This document shows, one piece after another, positions 23,219 to 31,229 of a stretch of DNA of 64,000 nucleotides. The notes under the pieces were generated by a model that had not been told where the DNA came from, searched no databases, and was given only the letters and a program-made list of their open reading frames with translations. The translations under genes and the position numbers were made by a program. The stretch spans positions 36,779 through 100,778 of the forward strand of contig JAFYKF010000011.1 of the NCBI GenBank assembly GCA_017537745.1. The letters run 5' to 3'. This stretch comes from Candidatus Saccharimonadota bacterium (GTDB lineage: Bacteria; Patescibacteriota; Saccharimonadia; Saccharimonadales; Saccharimonadaceae). Positions within the stretch are counted from its first letter, which is position 1. Each line of letters starts with the position of its first letter.

Positions 23219-25012
23219 TTATATCACACGCGACACTTCTTCAAGTGTTGTCTCACCTTTCAAAGCCGCAATAATACCCTTTTGTTCCAAAGTTAACATA
23301 CCGTGCTCTTTGGCCGTCTTCTCAATCTCATTAACATTAATATCCGCCACATCACCACGAATAAACTTCGCAATCTCATCATCCACCACAAGTTGCTCCA
23401 TTAGCACTGTACGTCCACTGTAACCAAATGGATCACTTTCGGTCACCACTGGGTCATAAAGCACAATATTATCAAAATCAAACTCAGACGGCTCCTCTAG
23501 TTCAATTTCTGCCGCTCTAGCAGATAACGCCTTGTCTAGTTCAGTCTCCGTCGCAGCACTAGTTTCCGGAGCAACCTCTTCGGCCGGATTATTACCATCA
23601 GTTTTTGACTCAACCTCTGGTTTTTCTTCTGGCAAATCCTTAGGAGTCTTTATCCCCTCCAACCACTTTTTATCCACACCAGACAAAACCTCACGTATGT
23701 ATTTTGCCTCCGCTTCTGTTGCACGTCTTGCACGCTTCGAGCTAGATAGCTTCCTTACCAACCTCTGTGCCACAATCAACCTAATCGACGACGCAAAAAT
23801 TGGATTAATGCCAATCAAATCAATCATTCTTGAAAAAGCTGCCGATGTAGAATTTGCGTGAAACGATGACAACACCAAATGACCCGTAATAGAAGCCTGA
23901 ATTGCCGTCTTCGCCGTATCAGCATCACGAATCTCGCCCACCATTACCACGTCCGGGTCCAAACGGAGCACGCTACGCAAACCATCTGCAAACGAACCAC
24001 CACTATTGGTATTAATCGGGATCTGCGAAATACCAGTAATACCGTATTCAATCGGATCCTCCAAAGTAATAATTTTCCTTTCTGTAGTATTCAGCGCATT
24101 AATCATGGAATAAAGCGTCGTAGACTTACCAGAACCAGTCGGACCGACCATCAACACTAATCCGCGTGGGTGCGAAATCACTTCATTAATTTCTGCCAAC
24201 TCTTCATCAGACAAACCAAGCAAATTCAAATTGAGCAGCGATTCATCAAAGTTAAACAACCTCATCACTGCATCTTGGCCATACATTGTCGGGATTGTTT
24301 CTACACGAATATTCAACAAATGTTTTGCCCCGTTCTGCACAATATCCTTCTGCATATGCCCAGATTGAGGTTTATTCGACGCCGTAGACACATTCGCTCG
24401 TGACGAAAGCTCCCCCATCAAAATACGATACCGATCTCTATCTATAATTGCCACTGGATGCAGCATACCATCCACACGCATCCTAATCCGAATTTCTTCA
24501 CGTAAGTTCTCAATATGTATATCGGATGCGCCCAACTTGTCTGCCTGATCAATCAAAAAGTCGAACACCTTTTCGGTCGACACCTGATTAAGTGTTTGCG
24601 ACACTTTCTCTATTGTTGCCGAATCGCCTTCACCGGCAATCTGAATATCATCATATGTTGCCTCCATCGGCGGATCATAGCGAAGCATCAAAATCTTGTA
24701 TGCCGCGTTAGAAATCAAGAAAAAGTCCGCTCTCTCACCGCTATCAGAATATTCTTTTCGCATCTTTTGTATCAAAGAACGTGGCGTTTGGCTTGTCACC
24801 ATAAACTGATAGTGCTCTTCACCATTCCCCTTAGCCAAAGGTAAAATGATGTCCTTGTGCATCTGCTCCACCGTCAGTAAATCTTTTACTAACGGCATAG
24901 TATCCTCAAAATTTCGTGTATCGAGATATGGCAAACCTAAAATCCGCGCCCGCCCCGCAGTTGCCTGCTCTTCGTTTTCACGCCTTTTTTCTTGTATCTC
25001 CTTTTCGTCCAT
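23219..25012 (-). CDS. pilB: Type IV pilus assembly ATPase (PilB/GspE family)
   Basis: A 597-residue hexameric motor ATPase at the inner face of the membrane that drives pilus extension. An N-terminal MshEN-like region (about 25-120) is followed by 'ASDIHIENLREEIRIRMRVDG' (N2 domain, about 158-178). Walker A is 'VGPTGSGKSTT' (about 290-300), an Asp box ends 'TLEDPIEY', and Walker B is 'LDPDVVMVGEIRD' (about 355-367). A His box 'GHLVLSSFHAN' follows. A 100-residue acidic, low-complexity insertion ('EEKPEVESKTDGNN') sits in the C-terminal domain where the tetracysteine zinc motif usually lies; no CxxC is seen. It works with the prepilins at 14290-17588. Confidence 0.92.
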   Translation of the reverse strand: MDEKEIQEKRRENEEQATAGRARILGLPYLDTRNFEDTMPLVKDLLTVEQMHKDIILPLAKGNGEEHYQFMVTSQTPRSLIQKMRKEYSDSGERADFFLISNAAYKILMLRYDPPMEATYDDIQIAGEGDSATIEKVSQTLNQVSTEKVFDFLIDQADKLGASDIHIENLREEIRIRMRVDGMLHPVAIIDRDRYRILMGELSSRANVSTASNKPQSGHMQKDIVQNGAKHLLNIRVETIPTMYGQDAVMRLFNFDESLLNLNLLGLSDEELAEINEVISHPRGLVLMVGPTGSGKSTTLYSMINALNTTERKIITLEDPIEYGITGISQIPINTNSGGSFADGLRSVLRLDPDVVMVGEIRDADTAKTAIQASITGHLVLSSFHANSTSAAFSRMIDLIGINPIFASSIRLIVAQRLVRKLSSSKRARRATEAEAKYIREVLSGVDKKWLEGIKTPKDLPEEKPEVESKTDGNNPAEEVAPETSAATETELDKALSARAAEIELEEPSEFDFDNIVLYDPVVTESDPFGYSGRTVLMEQLVVDDEIAKFIRGDVADINVNEIEKTAKEHGMLTLEQKGIIAALKGETTLEEVSRVI

Positions 25013-25055
25013 ACGCCCATTATACCATAAACATTTTTATTTTACACTTTTATAT

Positions 25056-25063
25056 GATAAAAT
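25056..25063 (+). promoter_or_regulatory. -10 promoter of the 34-residue basic protein
   Basis: TGATAAAAT with the -10 box TAAAAT at 25058-25063, 6 bases before ATG 25070. Leaderless arrangement. Confidence 0.5.
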
Positions 25064-25069
25064 AATCCC

Positions 25070-25174
25070 ATGGCAAGAAAAATCAAATTGCATTCAGTCG
25101 CTAAACAAAACCGAAACAACAATCACAAACATAGCGACAAGCGCAAACACCCACGCCTGAAAAACGGGCGTTAA
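25070..25174 (+). CDS. Very small basic protein (34 residues)
   Basis: Hand-translated frame beginning 'MARKIKLHSVAKQNRNNN' and ending 'KRKHPRLKNGR'. About half the residues are K, R, H or N, as in the smallest ribosomal proteins or RNA-binding peptides, but I cannot match it to a known one (bL34, bL36 and bTHX were considered and do not fit). Support for a real gene: a -10 box 6 bases before the ATG in the same leaderless geometry as other genes here, a stop codon directly followed by a strong terminator, and isolation between two genes on the other strand. Confidence 0.6.
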   Translation: MARKIKLHSVAKQNRNNNHKHSDKRKHPRLKNGR

Positions 25175-25203
25175 AATAAGCCCTGCGAGGGGCTTATTTT
25201 TTT
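25175..25203. terminator. Bidirectional intrinsic terminator
   Basis: Stem AATAAGCCC / GGGCTTATT with a 6-base loop (25175-25198) and a T run after it. It ends the 34-residue gene and overlaps the end of the convergent LiaF-like gene. Confidence 0.85.
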
Positions 25204-25888
25204 ATTTAATTTCTATTCCGCCAAATACCGCTGTCCCATTTACATAAACAGTTGGCGCTTTTTCTTTAGCCTTATTATCTTTCTTATTTGAAACTCCACC
25301 AAATACCGAATTGGACTTCACTTTCACGACCACATCATCTGGCAAAAAGATGTCAATTCCACCGAAAGTTGCAGTTGCATTTATTACTACGTCTTCTTTT
25401 ATTTTAGCGTTCCGTAAATCCAACTGTAGTCCACCAAATATTGCTTTTACAGTCTTGCCTTTAAACTCTTCATTAGACAAATTTATATTTTGCCCGCTGA
25501 ACACCGCACCAATCTCACCATCGTTAAGAATCTTCTTATTCAATTTTTCTATTTGTTCATCAAATTTATGATTAAACAAATTCTTACAAATCATTGCCAC
25601 CCCAATCAGAATAATCGCTACCGGCAACACTATTTGCCATAACATTTCAAACGCAATTACGCCTTGGCAAGCGAGCAACAATAACACACCTATTATAAGT
25701 CCTGCCAAATTCCCTATCCTTTCCCCCTTCTCCGTAATTATTCCAATCGCACAAGGGATTATGATAAATAAAGTCCACCAACCATCAAAAAACAAATCTA
25801 TGTTAAACCATCCCAAAGCATTGCCACCCATTATTATACCTAGGGCAACCAACACCAATCCCCACATTACGCCTTTAATACTTTTCAT
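25202..25888 (-). CDS. LiaF-like membrane protein
   Basis: A 228-residue protein. Four hydrophobic segments (about 5-24, 31-50, 58-75 and 80-100) form the LiaF/DUF5668-type transmembrane module. A cytoplasmic C-terminal beta-helix-like domain follows, with the repeating 'FGG' pattern ('AIFGGLQLDLRNAKI', 'ATFGGIDIFLPDDVVV', 'SVFGGVSNK', 'AVFGGIEIK'). This domain is found in LiaF and related cell-envelope stress sensors and in DUF2154 proteins. In Firmicutes LiaF inhibits the LiaRS two-component system, but no LiaRS genes are seen here, so its role is open. A good ribosome binding site (AAGGAG) and a divergent promoter shared with tRNA-Ser precede it. Confidence 0.85.
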   Translation of the reverse strand: MKSIKGVMWGLVLVALGIIMGGNALGWFNIDLFFDGWWTLFIIIPCAIGIITEKGERIGNLAGLIIGVLLLLACQGVIAFEMLWQIVLPVAIILIGVAMICKNLFNHKFDEQIEKLNKKILNDGEIGAVFSGQNINLSNEEFKGKTVKAIFGGLQLDLRNAKIKEDVVINATATFGGIDIFLPDDVVVKVKSNSVFGGVSNKKDNKAKEKAPTVYVNGTAVFGGIEIK

Positions 25889-25910
25889 TTTTCTCCTTAG
25901 TTATAACTTT

Positions 25911-25936
25911 ATTATATCACAAAAATGTGATATAAT
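25911..25936. promoter_or_regulatory. Palindromic divergent promoter (LiaF-like gene / tRNA-Ser)
   Basis: A perfect 26-base dyad: ATTATATCACA - AAAA - TGTGATATAAT. Each arm is an extended -10 box (TGTGATATAAT) facing outward. The left one serves the LiaF-like gene (minus) and the right one (TATAAT 25931-25936) tRNA-Ser (plus). The two -10 boxes are only 14 bases apart, so the promoters must compete for polymerase. Confidence 0.7.
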
Positions 25937-25943
25937 AATATAT

Positions 25944-26029
25944 GGAAGGGTGGCCGAGTGGTTGATGGCACTGGTCTTGAAAACCAGCATACGAAAGTAT
26001 CGCAAGTTCGAATCTTGTCCCTTCCGCCA
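25944..26029 (+). tRNA. tRNA-Ser (UGA)
   Basis: An 86-base class II tRNA with encoded CCA. Acceptor GGAAGGG/CCCTTCC, discriminator G (serine identity). Anticodon stem CTGGT/ACCAG with loop CTTGAAA gives UGA. A long variable arm 'CATACGAAAGTATC' is present. Confidence 0.93.
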
Positions 26030-26056
26030 AAAAAAGACCCCGTAGGGCCTTTTTTA
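26030..26056 (+). terminator. Intrinsic terminator after tRNA-Ser
   Basis: Stem AAAAAAGaCCC / GGGcCTTTTTT around CGTA. It is near-symmetric, so it can also end the convergent comEC-yebC transcript that stops at 26063. Confidence 0.8.
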
Positions 26057-26062
26057 ATTGGG

Positions 26063-26764
26063 TTATTCAGCATTCGTATAGGTATTAACCACATCGTCCA
26101 AATCATCAATCGCAGATAGCAAGTTTTCCAACTTTTCAGCGTTTTCACCTTCTACCGGCACGTATGAATTTGGCACATATTGAAGCTCTGCCGAAGTCAC
26201 AGTCATCCCCGCATCCACAAGCGCCTGTCTTACCTTCATCAAATCAGAAGACGTTGTATATATTACTGTTCCTTCATCCTCGTCCACCACATCTTCTGCA
26301 CCGGCATCAAGTGCCACCATCATCGCATCATCACCTTTTTCAGAAATCTCAATCACACCCTTTCGTGTAAACTGGAACATCACCGAACCCGGATCAGCCA
26401 TCCGCCCACCAGTCTTATCAAGCGTATGTCTCACCTCTGGCATCGTACGATTTTTGTTGTCGGTCGCCACTTCAATTACAATCCCCACACCGCCAGGACC
26501 ATAAGCCTCATAAACTTCCTCAATCAACGCCGCCGCCGACTTATCTGCTACCCGCGCAATCGCCCGTTCAATATTTGCCTTCGGCATATTTGCTAGTCGC
26601 GCCTTTTCAAGCACCATCGCAAGCGACGGGTTCATCGCCGGGTCAGTACCAGCTCGCGCTGCAATCGCAATTTGATTTCCAATCTTGGTAAAAAGCGCGC
26701 CTCGCTTGGCATCCACCACCGCTTTTTGCCGCTTCGTCGTCGCCCATTTACTATGTCCTGACAT
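26063..26764 (-). CDS. yebC: YebC/PmpR/TACO1 family protein, probably also made from its own start
   Basis: Residues from ATG 26764 read 'MSGHSKWATTKRQKAVVDAK' and on to a full-length YebC (233 residues): 'KANIERAIARVADK', 'YEAYGPGGVGIVIEV', 'TDNKNRTMPEVRHTLDKTGG', 'SVMFQFTRKGVIEI'. YebC proteins act as transcriptional regulators or as translation factors that help ribosomes through proline stretches. A ribosome binding site (GGAG, 8 bases before the ATG) and an extended -10-like TGGTAAAAT about 35 bases upstream, both inside the comEC frame, suggest independent expression. This entry is nested in the previous one; which product or products are made cannot be told from sequence. Confidence 0.85.
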   Translation of the reverse strand: MSGHSKWATTKRQKAVVDAKRGALFTKIGNQIAIAARAGTDPAMNPSLAMVLEKARLANMPKANIERAIARVADKSAAALIEEVYEAYGPGGVGIVIEVATDNKNRTMPEVRHTLDKTGGRMADPGSVMFQFTRKGVIEISEKGDDAMMVALDAGAEDVVDEDEGTVIYTTSSDLMKVRQALVDAGMTVTSAELQYVPNSYVPVEGENAEKLENLLSAIDDLDDVVNTYTNAE

Positions 26765-27976
26765 TATTTTTACTCCAAAAATATATTTAACTTCCCTTAA
26801 TTTTACCACTTTTCCAGCAAAAAGTAAAATCCCAATCAGAATATAAATCAAAAACACCCACGGATTATACGGTTCAATCTTCACCAAAAAATATTCCATT
26901 TTGCCAAAAAACTCCACCACTCCAATATGGAAATCTAACAACCATATCGCCATGGACGACACCACCATCTCTATAAATGGCAACCCTGCTACCACACCGG
27001 TCAAAAATACCAATCCCATCGCAATTGAAAGCGTCGGCAAAATCAACAAATTCGCCACCACCGAAATCAAAGACACTTGTCCGAAATAAAACAGCGTAAT
27101 CGGCAACGTCATTAACGTTGCCGCAAGCGTCGTCAGCACTGTAGATGCTATAAACCCAGGCTTCCGAGCACCATAAAATATCTTGTTTAATAACGGTCCA
27201 AGCAGCATTATCCCCGCATAGCTCGCAAATGACAACATCCAACCCAAATTAACAATAAACGTCGGATCAATCAATAACGTCCCCGCCATCACTATCAAAA
27301 TCATCCTAAGTGGCGCGATCTTCCGCCCCACATACCAGCATATCAACGTCAAAATCGCCATCACTCCAGCCCGTAGTATCGACGGCGTCCATCCCACCAT
27401 ACACATAAAAAACAAAATAAATCCTATTGCTCCAAACATCCCTGCAAATCGCGATATTTTACCAAAAAGCTTCCGTGCCACTTCAACCAAAATCGACAAG
27501 TGTGCTCCACTCGCTACTACAATGTGCGTAAGCCCCACCACCCGCAAATTCTCCGACAAATCTTTCGGGAGTCCAGATTTCATTCCAAGTAGATACGACA
27601 ATCCCAATTTCACCTCCGGCTCCGGAATTAATCCTGAAATCCTCTCCGCAAACCAATCCCTTGCCGACAACACCATTCCATCTATTCCCCCCTTCTCCAC
27701 CTCCATATTCGCCGTCCATTCTTCTCCATTTGTCTCCATTTCAACCAACACATTGGCCACTCTACAAAAACTTAATAAAAATCCCGCCGCGAGGGCTAAA
27801 ACCATCGTTATTATCAGGGGTCGCAAATAAGAAATTACAAACAAAATCCCGACCAGCACCAAAAACCAAGATGACATCAAAAAATTAATCCGAAAAACTA
27901 GCCCCAAAATTACTCCGCCAATTATTCCAATCGCTAACCACACTACACACCAAGACTGATGTAAGTATTTTTTCAT
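26063..27976 (-). CDS. ComEC-family competence membrane protein joined in frame to YebC
   Basis: A single open frame of 637 residues from ATG 27976 ('MKKYLHQSWCVVW'; an upstream TTG at 28012 is less likely). The first ~400 residues are the ComEC/Rec2 membrane channel for DNA uptake: N-terminal helices, then the competence domain with the signature 'GLTHIVVASGAHLSIL' and about ten hydrophobic segments. The C-terminal metallo-beta-lactamase domain of classical ComEC is absent. With no stop codon in between ('LREVKYIFGVKI-MSGHSKW'), the frame continues into a complete 233-residue YebC. I checked the bases at 26761-26830 on the minus strand: no frame stop exists. Either this is a true fusion or YebC is made from an internal start (next entry). 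Confidence 0.8.
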   Translation of the reverse strand: MKKYLHQSWCVVWLAIGIIGGVILGLVFRINFLMSSWFLVLVGILFVISYLRPLIITMVLALAAGFLLSFCRVANVLVEMETNGEEWTANMEVEKGGIDGMVLSARDWFAERISGLIPEPEVKLGLSYLLGMKSGLPKDLSENLRVVGLTHIVVASGAHLSILVEVARKLFGKISRFAGMFGAIGFILFFMCMVGWTPSILRAGVMAILTLICWYVGRKIAPLRMILIVMAGTLLIDPTFIVNLGWMLSFASYAGIMLLGPLLNKIFYGARKPGFIASTVLTTLAATLMTLPITLFYFGQVSLISVVANLLILPTLSIAMGLVFLTGVVAGLPFIEMVVSSMAIWLLDFHIGVVEFFGKMEYFLVKIEPYNPWVFLIYILIGILLFAGKVVKLREVKYIFGVKIMSGHSKWATTKRQKAVVDAKRGALFTKIGNQIAIAARAGTDPAMNPSLAMVLEKARLANMPKANIERAIARVADKSAAALIEEVYEAYGPGGVGIVIEVATDNKNRTMPEVRHTLDKTGGRMADPGSVMFQFTRKGVIEISEKGDDAMMVALDAGAEDVVDEDEGTVIYTTSSDLMKVRQALVDAGMTVTSAELQYVPNSYVPVEGENAEKLENLLSAIDDLDDVVNTYTNAE

Positions 27977-28054
27977 GCCCCTCACCCTAGCATAACCCAC
28001 TAAAAACCTCAACCCCCCACCCGCTTCTATGGCAATCCGACACTTACCCCACGC

Positions 28055-28098
28055 TTTATTTCTCCCCTAATCTATGCTATAATATATAGCACAAGCAC
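28055..28098 (+). repeat. 44-bp direct repeat, left copy (tRNA-Arg promoter)
   Basis: From TTTATTTCTCCCC through TGCTATAAT to GCACAAGCAC this stretch matches 33468-33511 at 43 of 44 positions (one A/G difference just after TATAAT). This copy contains the -10 box (28076-28081) and the first bases of tRNA-Arg(UCG). The two copies bracket the 28323-33421 cassette. Confidence 0.9.
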
Positions 28099-28171
28099 CC
28101 GTAGCTCAGCGGATTAGAGCGTCTGTCTTCGGAACAGAAGGTCGTGGGTTCGAACCCCTCCGGGTGTACCA
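28095..28171 (+). tRNA. tRNA-Arg (UCG)
   Basis: A 77-base cloverleaf with encoded CCA. Acceptor GCACCCG/CGGGTGT (G1-U72). Anticodon stem TCTGT/ACAGA with loop CTTCGGA gives UCG. T-arm GTGGG-TTCGAAC-CCCTC region. Promoter TGCTATAAT lies 13 bases upstream, in the direct repeat. Confidence 0.92.
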
Positions 28172-28173
28172 TC

Positions 28174-28206
28174 AAAATAAAGCAGGCTCAAAGAGCCTTA
28201 TTTTAT
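28174..28206 (+). terminator. Intrinsic terminator after tRNA-Arg(UCG)
   Basis: Stem AATAA-GGCTC / GAGCC-TTATT with an internal AGCA bulge and AAA loop, followed by a T-rich stretch. Confidence 0.65.
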
Positions 28207-28260
28207 TTCCATAGTATCCCAAGCAGTATAATAATACAACCGAGGAAAAAATAGGAGTTA

Positions 28261-28289
28261 TTGACAATTCAAAACCCTTATGCTATATT
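28261..28289 (+). promoter_or_regulatory. Promoter of the SipW/Hint cassette
   Basis: TTGACA (28261-28266), 17 bases, TATATT (28284-28289) with an upstream TGC extension. A 33-base leader with AAAGGA precedes ATG 28323. Confidence 0.8.
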
Positions 28290-28322
28290 ACTGATAAAGC
28301 GTAATTAAAAAAGGATTTTTCT

Positions 28323-29003
28323 ATGGTAACAAAAAAGAAAACCTCAACAAGGACTGCTCGTTCGACAAGGGCTTTGGGGACTTCTAGGAATATGACTCAT
28401 AAATCTAAAAAATCTAACTCTCAAAATATTATAATCATCGCCCTCATCACCGCAATCATCTTTATGAGCATTGGTTTCGCTGCATACGCGACAACGCTTA
28501 ATATCGGAGGAACGAATAACGTTACCGTCAAGAAAACTGTTTGGGATATTCACTGGGCCGGAAAATCCGGCGTATCTCCCGCCGAAACAGGTGTAGTCAC
28601 CGAAACTAAAGGGGCAGATCTCGGGCAAGTCACGAGAGCTAGCGATACCTCCGTCACTTTTACTGCAACACTCGTGAAACCGGGCGACGAATACGAATTC
28701 ACAGTTGATGCGGTTAACGCTGGCACCTTCGACGCTGGGCTTACCAGTGTAGTTTTATCAGATGCTTCCGCTCACGCTAATTACCTTACTTATACAGTAA
28801 CATATGACAGCCAGACTTTTAATGGTACTTCTGGTACTACTTCCTTTACTCCAAGTCCTGCAAGCACTTTGAGCGCAGGCGCACAAAAAACTGCAACTGT
28901 TAACGTAAAATATATTCAACCAGCAAACGAATCTCAGCTGCCACCTTCGGATGTTCAAGTTACTTTAACCGCCGCTTTTAATTACGATCAAATTACTAAT
29001 TAA
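28323..29003 (+). CDS. Camelysin/TasA-like secreted protein with SipW-type signal
   Basis: A 226-residue protein. A basic Ser/Thr/Lys-rich cytoplasmic start (1-36) leads into a signal helix 'IIIIALITAIIFMSIGFAAYATTLNIGG' region (37-64; the diagnostic core is 'SIGFAAYATTLNI'). This matches the SipW-dependent signal peptides of TasA, TapA and CalY. The mature part (about 160 residues) is a single beta-sandwich with 'VTFTATLVKPGDEYEFTVD' and 'TVNVKYIQPANE', like camelysin/TasA, which form matrix fibres or act as a surface protease in Bacillus. It is followed by a cognate signal peptidase 11 bases downstream. First gene of a four-gene operon. Fibre formation is inference. Confidence 0.82.
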   Translation: MVTKKKTSTRTARSTRALGTSRNMTHKSKKSNSQNIIIIALITAIIFMSIGFAAYATTLNIGGTNNVTVKKTVWDIHWAGKSGVSPAETGVVTETKGADLGQVTRASDTSVTFTATLVKPGDEYEFTVDAVNAGTFDAGLTSVVLSDASAHANYLTYTVTYDSQTFNGTSGTTSFTPSPASTLSAGAQKTATVNVKYIQPANESQLPPSDVQVTLTAAFNYDQITN

Positions 29004-29014
29004 TTTAGAAAAAC

Positions 29015-30166
29015 GTGAAAAGGAATGAGAAAACCGTTATTATTGTCTCGATATTGCTGTTTATATCAGCGATAGTGGTCCTCTCAATTTCAAGCTTAGG
29101 AAATGCTTTAAAAAACATCATTGTTGCTCTTGTAGCTTTGGCCTTCGCAATCTTCTTGCGTATCTATTTAAAAAAGCGCAAAGATAACAAGAATTATTCC
29201 AACATTGCTGCAAAATCCACAATTATCATTTTAATCGCCTCGCTTATTGTCGGTTTTAATCTTGGACTTTTGGTTGGTTTTACAAGAACTTTTTTTCCGC
29301 CGATTGGAAATACTTTTCTATTTGGTCTCTTACCAACTATCGTAGCCATCGTTAGCACAGAGATTATCCGGAAAATCATTTTAGATAACGCATTTAATAA
29401 TAAATATCTTATCTCTATTATTACAGCAGCGATTGCTTTTTTTGGAATATCTGCCGAAATCAATATTTTTACAATTGATTCAGTCGAAACTGGTTTTATC
29501 ATAATTTGCACTATCGTGTTACCTATTATCGCAGAAAATCTTCTTGCGACTTATCTCTCAAGACGCGCCGGAATAACGCCTTCTTTGATTTATCGTTTAT
29601 CGAGAGGGCTATATCTTTATATATTGCCAATTGCTCCGAATTTTAGCCAATATCTTTATTCCGTTATGTGGGTGACCGTCCCATTTTTGATTTACATTCT
29701 CGTTAAAAGAGACTTGCCAGAAGAAGTCGTAAAACGAGGCGGAAAGGTTGAAAAGCCCAAATCTAATAATCGTCGTTTTTCGATTTTAGCTTTTCCATCT
29801 ATGGCAGTTTTAATTACACTGACAATCCTAGTTTCAGGAGTTTTTCGCTATAAAATGATTGCTATAGCGTCAAATTCTATGTCGCCAGCATTTGAGCGTG
29901 GCGACGCAGTGGTGTATAATAAAGATGCCGAGCTTGAAACAGGAGATGTTTTAGCGTTTGTACATGAAGGAAAAACCATTACTCATCGAATTGTCAAAAT
30001 TCTGGAATATGATACAGGAAAAGTTTACTACACTAAAGGAGACGCTAACAGCACATCGGATAATTACGAGATCAGAGAAGATTCAGTATTAGGAAAAGTG
30101 TTGTATGTCGTTAAGTATATCGGGCTCCCAACAGTACTATTTAAAGAAATTATAGGGGATATCTAA
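29015..30166 (+). CDS. SipW-type signal peptidase I with extra N-terminal membrane domain
   Basis: A 383-residue membrane protease starting at GTG. Residues 1-250 hold about eight hydrophobic segments, a domain I do not recognise and absent from ordinary signal peptidases. Residues about 265-383 are the S26 peptidase: nucleophile Ser288 in 'ASNSMSPAFERGDAVVY', 'GDVLAFVHEGKTITHRIV' with histidine (about 324) where bacterial Lep has its catalytic lysine, and 'VYYTKGDANSTSDNYEI'. Ser-His is the signature of the SipW/archaeal/ER class. Its substrates are probably the products of genes 1 and 4 of the operon. The ribosome binding site is weak. Confidence 0.85.
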   Translation: MKRNEKTVIIVSILLFISAIVVLSISSLGNALKNIIVALVALAFAIFLRIYLKKRKDNKNYSNIAAKSTIIILIASLIVGFNLGLLVGFTRTFFPPIGNTFLFGLLPTIVAIVSTEIIRKIILDNAFNNKYLISIITAAIAFFGISAEINIFTIDSVETGFIIICTIVLPIIAENLLATYLSRRAGITPSLIYRLSRGLYLYILPIAPNFSQYLYSVMWVTVPFLIYILVKRDLPEEVVKRGGKVEKPKSNNRRFSILAFPSMAVLITLTILVSGVFRYKMIAIASNSMSPAFERGDAVVYNKDAELETGDVLAFVHEGKTITHRIVKILEYDTGKVYYTKGDANSTSDNYEIREDSVLGKVLYVVKYIGLPTVLFKEIIGDI

Positions 30167-30167
30167 A

Positions 30168-31229
30168 ATGAAAAAAACAAAGCCAGAACAACCAAAGAAA
30201 ATCACAATGAAACTAGCTTTTTTGGGTGCTCTTTTTGTGTTGGGTGGCCTAATTGGATATTACGGTTTTCAAGATAGCGAAAATCTTGTTTTTAAAGTAG
30301 TCAATGACAATGTTGTTGATTATCGAGTTTTCCTTAAACCAAATGATTTCTTTGACGAACCATACTTGAATTCTGGTAAAACTTATATTACTAGCTTAAT
30401 TGATCATATTGATATTGATTTTAAACACTCTGAACATTTTAGCGAAAATGCTAGTGGTAAAATTTCTTACTTCCTTCAGGCAACCATTAGCGCCGACCGT
30501 ACGAGCGGTGCAACTGGCGATGGAACATATTGGTCAAGAGATTTTCAACTTACTGAACCAACCACCATCGATTTTGAGAACACTGATCACGCCACTTTTA
30601 ACACAACGATTCCAATTAGTTATTCTTACTACAATTCAATACTTGAGAGTTTCCGCGCACAATACCCTGTCGCCTCAGAAGGAACTTTAAAAATATCATT
30701 ACTTGTAAACAGTGCAATTGAGGCTGATGGTTTTGAAGATCCCTTAGGCTTTAAAGCTGAAAGCAGTCTTAACTTACCTTTGTTAGAACGAGCCGTAGAG
30801 GCAAAGGTAAATGTTAACGCTGGTGGCAAAACGCAAGAATTCACAACTAGCATAGAAACAACTAATGCCATTTTCTATTTGATCATGAAAATCATTGGCC
30901 CACTCATTATGATTATCGCGACTATTTGCGCCATATTGTTATTTGCCAAGAGGCGTGCTTTTATTAAAAACAATCAATATATTTCTACTTTAGATAAAAT
31001 TTTCGGTGCCAATGACAGCATTATTACCAACATCGAGAATGTACCAAATTTTGCTAAATTTCAAAAATTTGAGGTCCAAACTTTCGACGAGCTATTAGAT
31101 GCTTATAATGAAATAAGGCTTCCAATTAATTATTATCAAAATAAGTCTGGCACCGAAAGCACCTTCTTTATTGCCAATGATAATATCGTTTGGATTTATC
31201 GCTTAAGAAAACGTGACCTAGGATCGTGA
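30168..31229 (+). CDS. DUF5305-like membrane protein linked to SipW peptidase
   Basis: A 353-residue protein with one helix near the N-terminus (about 15-34, 'LAFLGALFVLGGLIGYYGF'). An extracytoplasmic beta-rich domain follows ('VVDYRVFLKPNDFFDEPYL' and 'NTTIPISYSYYNSIL'). A second helix lies at about 238-262, and then comes a cytoplasmic tail of about 90 residues. The 'DYRVFLKPNxxF' start and two-helix topology fit DUF5305, a family found beside archaeal-type signal peptidases. Its ATG comes 1 base after the peptidase stop and its stop overlaps the next start (TGATG). It may present or fold substrates for the peptidase; no enzyme motif is seen. Confidence 0.7.
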   Translation: MKKTKPEQPKKITMKLAFLGALFVLGGLIGYYGFQDSENLVFKVVNDNVVDYRVFLKPNDFFDEPYLNSGKTYITSLIDHIDIDFKHSEHFSENASGKISYFLQATISADRTSGATGDGTYWSRDFQLTEPTTIDFENTDHATFNTTIPISYSYYNSILESFRAQYPVASEGTLKISLLVNSAIEADGFEDPLGFKAESSLNLPLLERAVEAKVNVNAGGKTQEFTTSIETTNAIFYLIMKIIGPLIMIIATICAILLFAKRRAFIKNNQYISTLDKIFGANDSIITNIENVPNFAKFQKFEVQTFDELLDAYNEIRLPINYYQNKSGTESTFFIANDNIVWIYRLRKRDLGS

